Part shown: positions 14,160 through 14,196 of the stretch, piece after piece
Layout of the letters: every line of letters begins with the position of its first letter
How positions within the stretch are numbered: the first letter of the stretch is position 1
Assembly (NCBI GenBank): GCA_910584615.1
Contig: CAJUAM010000055.1
Coordinates: forward strand, 1-14,196
DNA: 14,196 nt
Direction: 5' to 3'
From: an uncultured Dorea sp.
Lineage (GTDB): Bacteria > Bacillota > Clostridia > Lachnospirales > Lachnospiraceae
Made by a program: the position numbers and the translations under genes
Notes under the pieces: generated by a model
Seen by the model: the letters and a program-made list of their open reading frames with translations, nothing else
Told to the model about the DNA's origin: nothing
The model's database searches: none

Positions 14160-14196
14160 TTGGCTAATCCAAAAAAAGGTACAAGTCAGGAACGCA
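14160..14196 (+). CDS. Start of probable sugar ABC transporter permease (partial)
   Basis: A TTG at 14160 opens a frame reading MANPKKGTSQER before the window ends. AAGGGGTGA (14146-14154) is a strong ribosome binding site at good distance. A short polar, Lys-rich start is usual for the cytoplasmic N-terminus of MalF-type permeases, and a permease is the expected next gene after a solute-binding protein. Only 12 codons are visible, so the identity rests on context. A GTG at 14151 is in frame but lies inside the ribosome binding site. Confidence 0.6.
   Translation, partial: MANPKKGTSQER

Overview
The window looks like a chromosomal segment of a strictly anaerobic, low-to-mid GC Firmicute, most likely Lachnospiraceae (Clostridia). 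This rests on protein style: a stand-alone YjiM-like double-cubane reductase, an L-cysteine desulfidase, a DUF362 ferredoxin protein, strong AGGAGG ribosome binding sites and sigma-A promoters. The genus is not determined. No insertion sequence, phage gene, CRISPR array or rRNA was seen, and no stretch over 300 bases lacks a gene.

Region 1 (1-4990, minus strand) is housekeeping. Read in the direction of transcription it is tsaE-tsaB-rimI, then a 79-residue zinc-ribbon protein, rnz, tsaD and ispD, and finally a tRNA-Ser(UGA) cut by the window start. tsaE, tsaB and tsaD supply three of the four core enzymes for the t6A37 modification of ANN-decoding tRNAs. rimI acetylates a ribosomal protein, rnz matures tRNA 3' ends, and ispD belongs to the MEP isoprenoid pathway. 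Good promoters are visible before tsaE, before the zinc-ribbon gene and before the tRNA.

Region 2 (4994-6690, plus strand) has a GloA-type VOC metalloenzyme and an orphan YjiM-like 2-hydroxyacyl-CoA dehydratase-fold iron-sulfur protein. The VOC promoter appears to collide with the divergent tsaE promoter.

Region 3 (6818-10079, minus strand) is a three-gene operon: L-cysteine desulfidase (CyuA/CdsB family), a DUF362 two-cluster ferredoxin protein and a small lipoprotein. Its promoter is flanked by a perfect 9-bp inverted repeat placed like a repressor operator. murI (glutamate racemase) diverges from it and ends in a clear intrinsic terminator.

Region 4 (11200-14196, plus strand) is a carbohydrate locus: a cytoplasmic GH27 alpha-galactosidase, a small zinc-ribbon protein, a sugar ABC transporter solute-binding lipoprotein and the first codons of a probable permease. 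The likely logic is import of an alpha-galactoside through the ABC system followed by cytoplasmic hydrolysis. The most interesting signal is a pair of near-identical 13-bp direct repeats 21 bp apart just upstream of the binding-protein promoter, which is AraC-family operator geometry. A matching half-site lies upstream of the alpha-galactosidase promoter at exactly the same distance (62 bp) from the -10 box. I found no wholly new multi-gene system; the best candidates for undescribed biology are these regulatory sites and the two small zinc-ribbon proteins.
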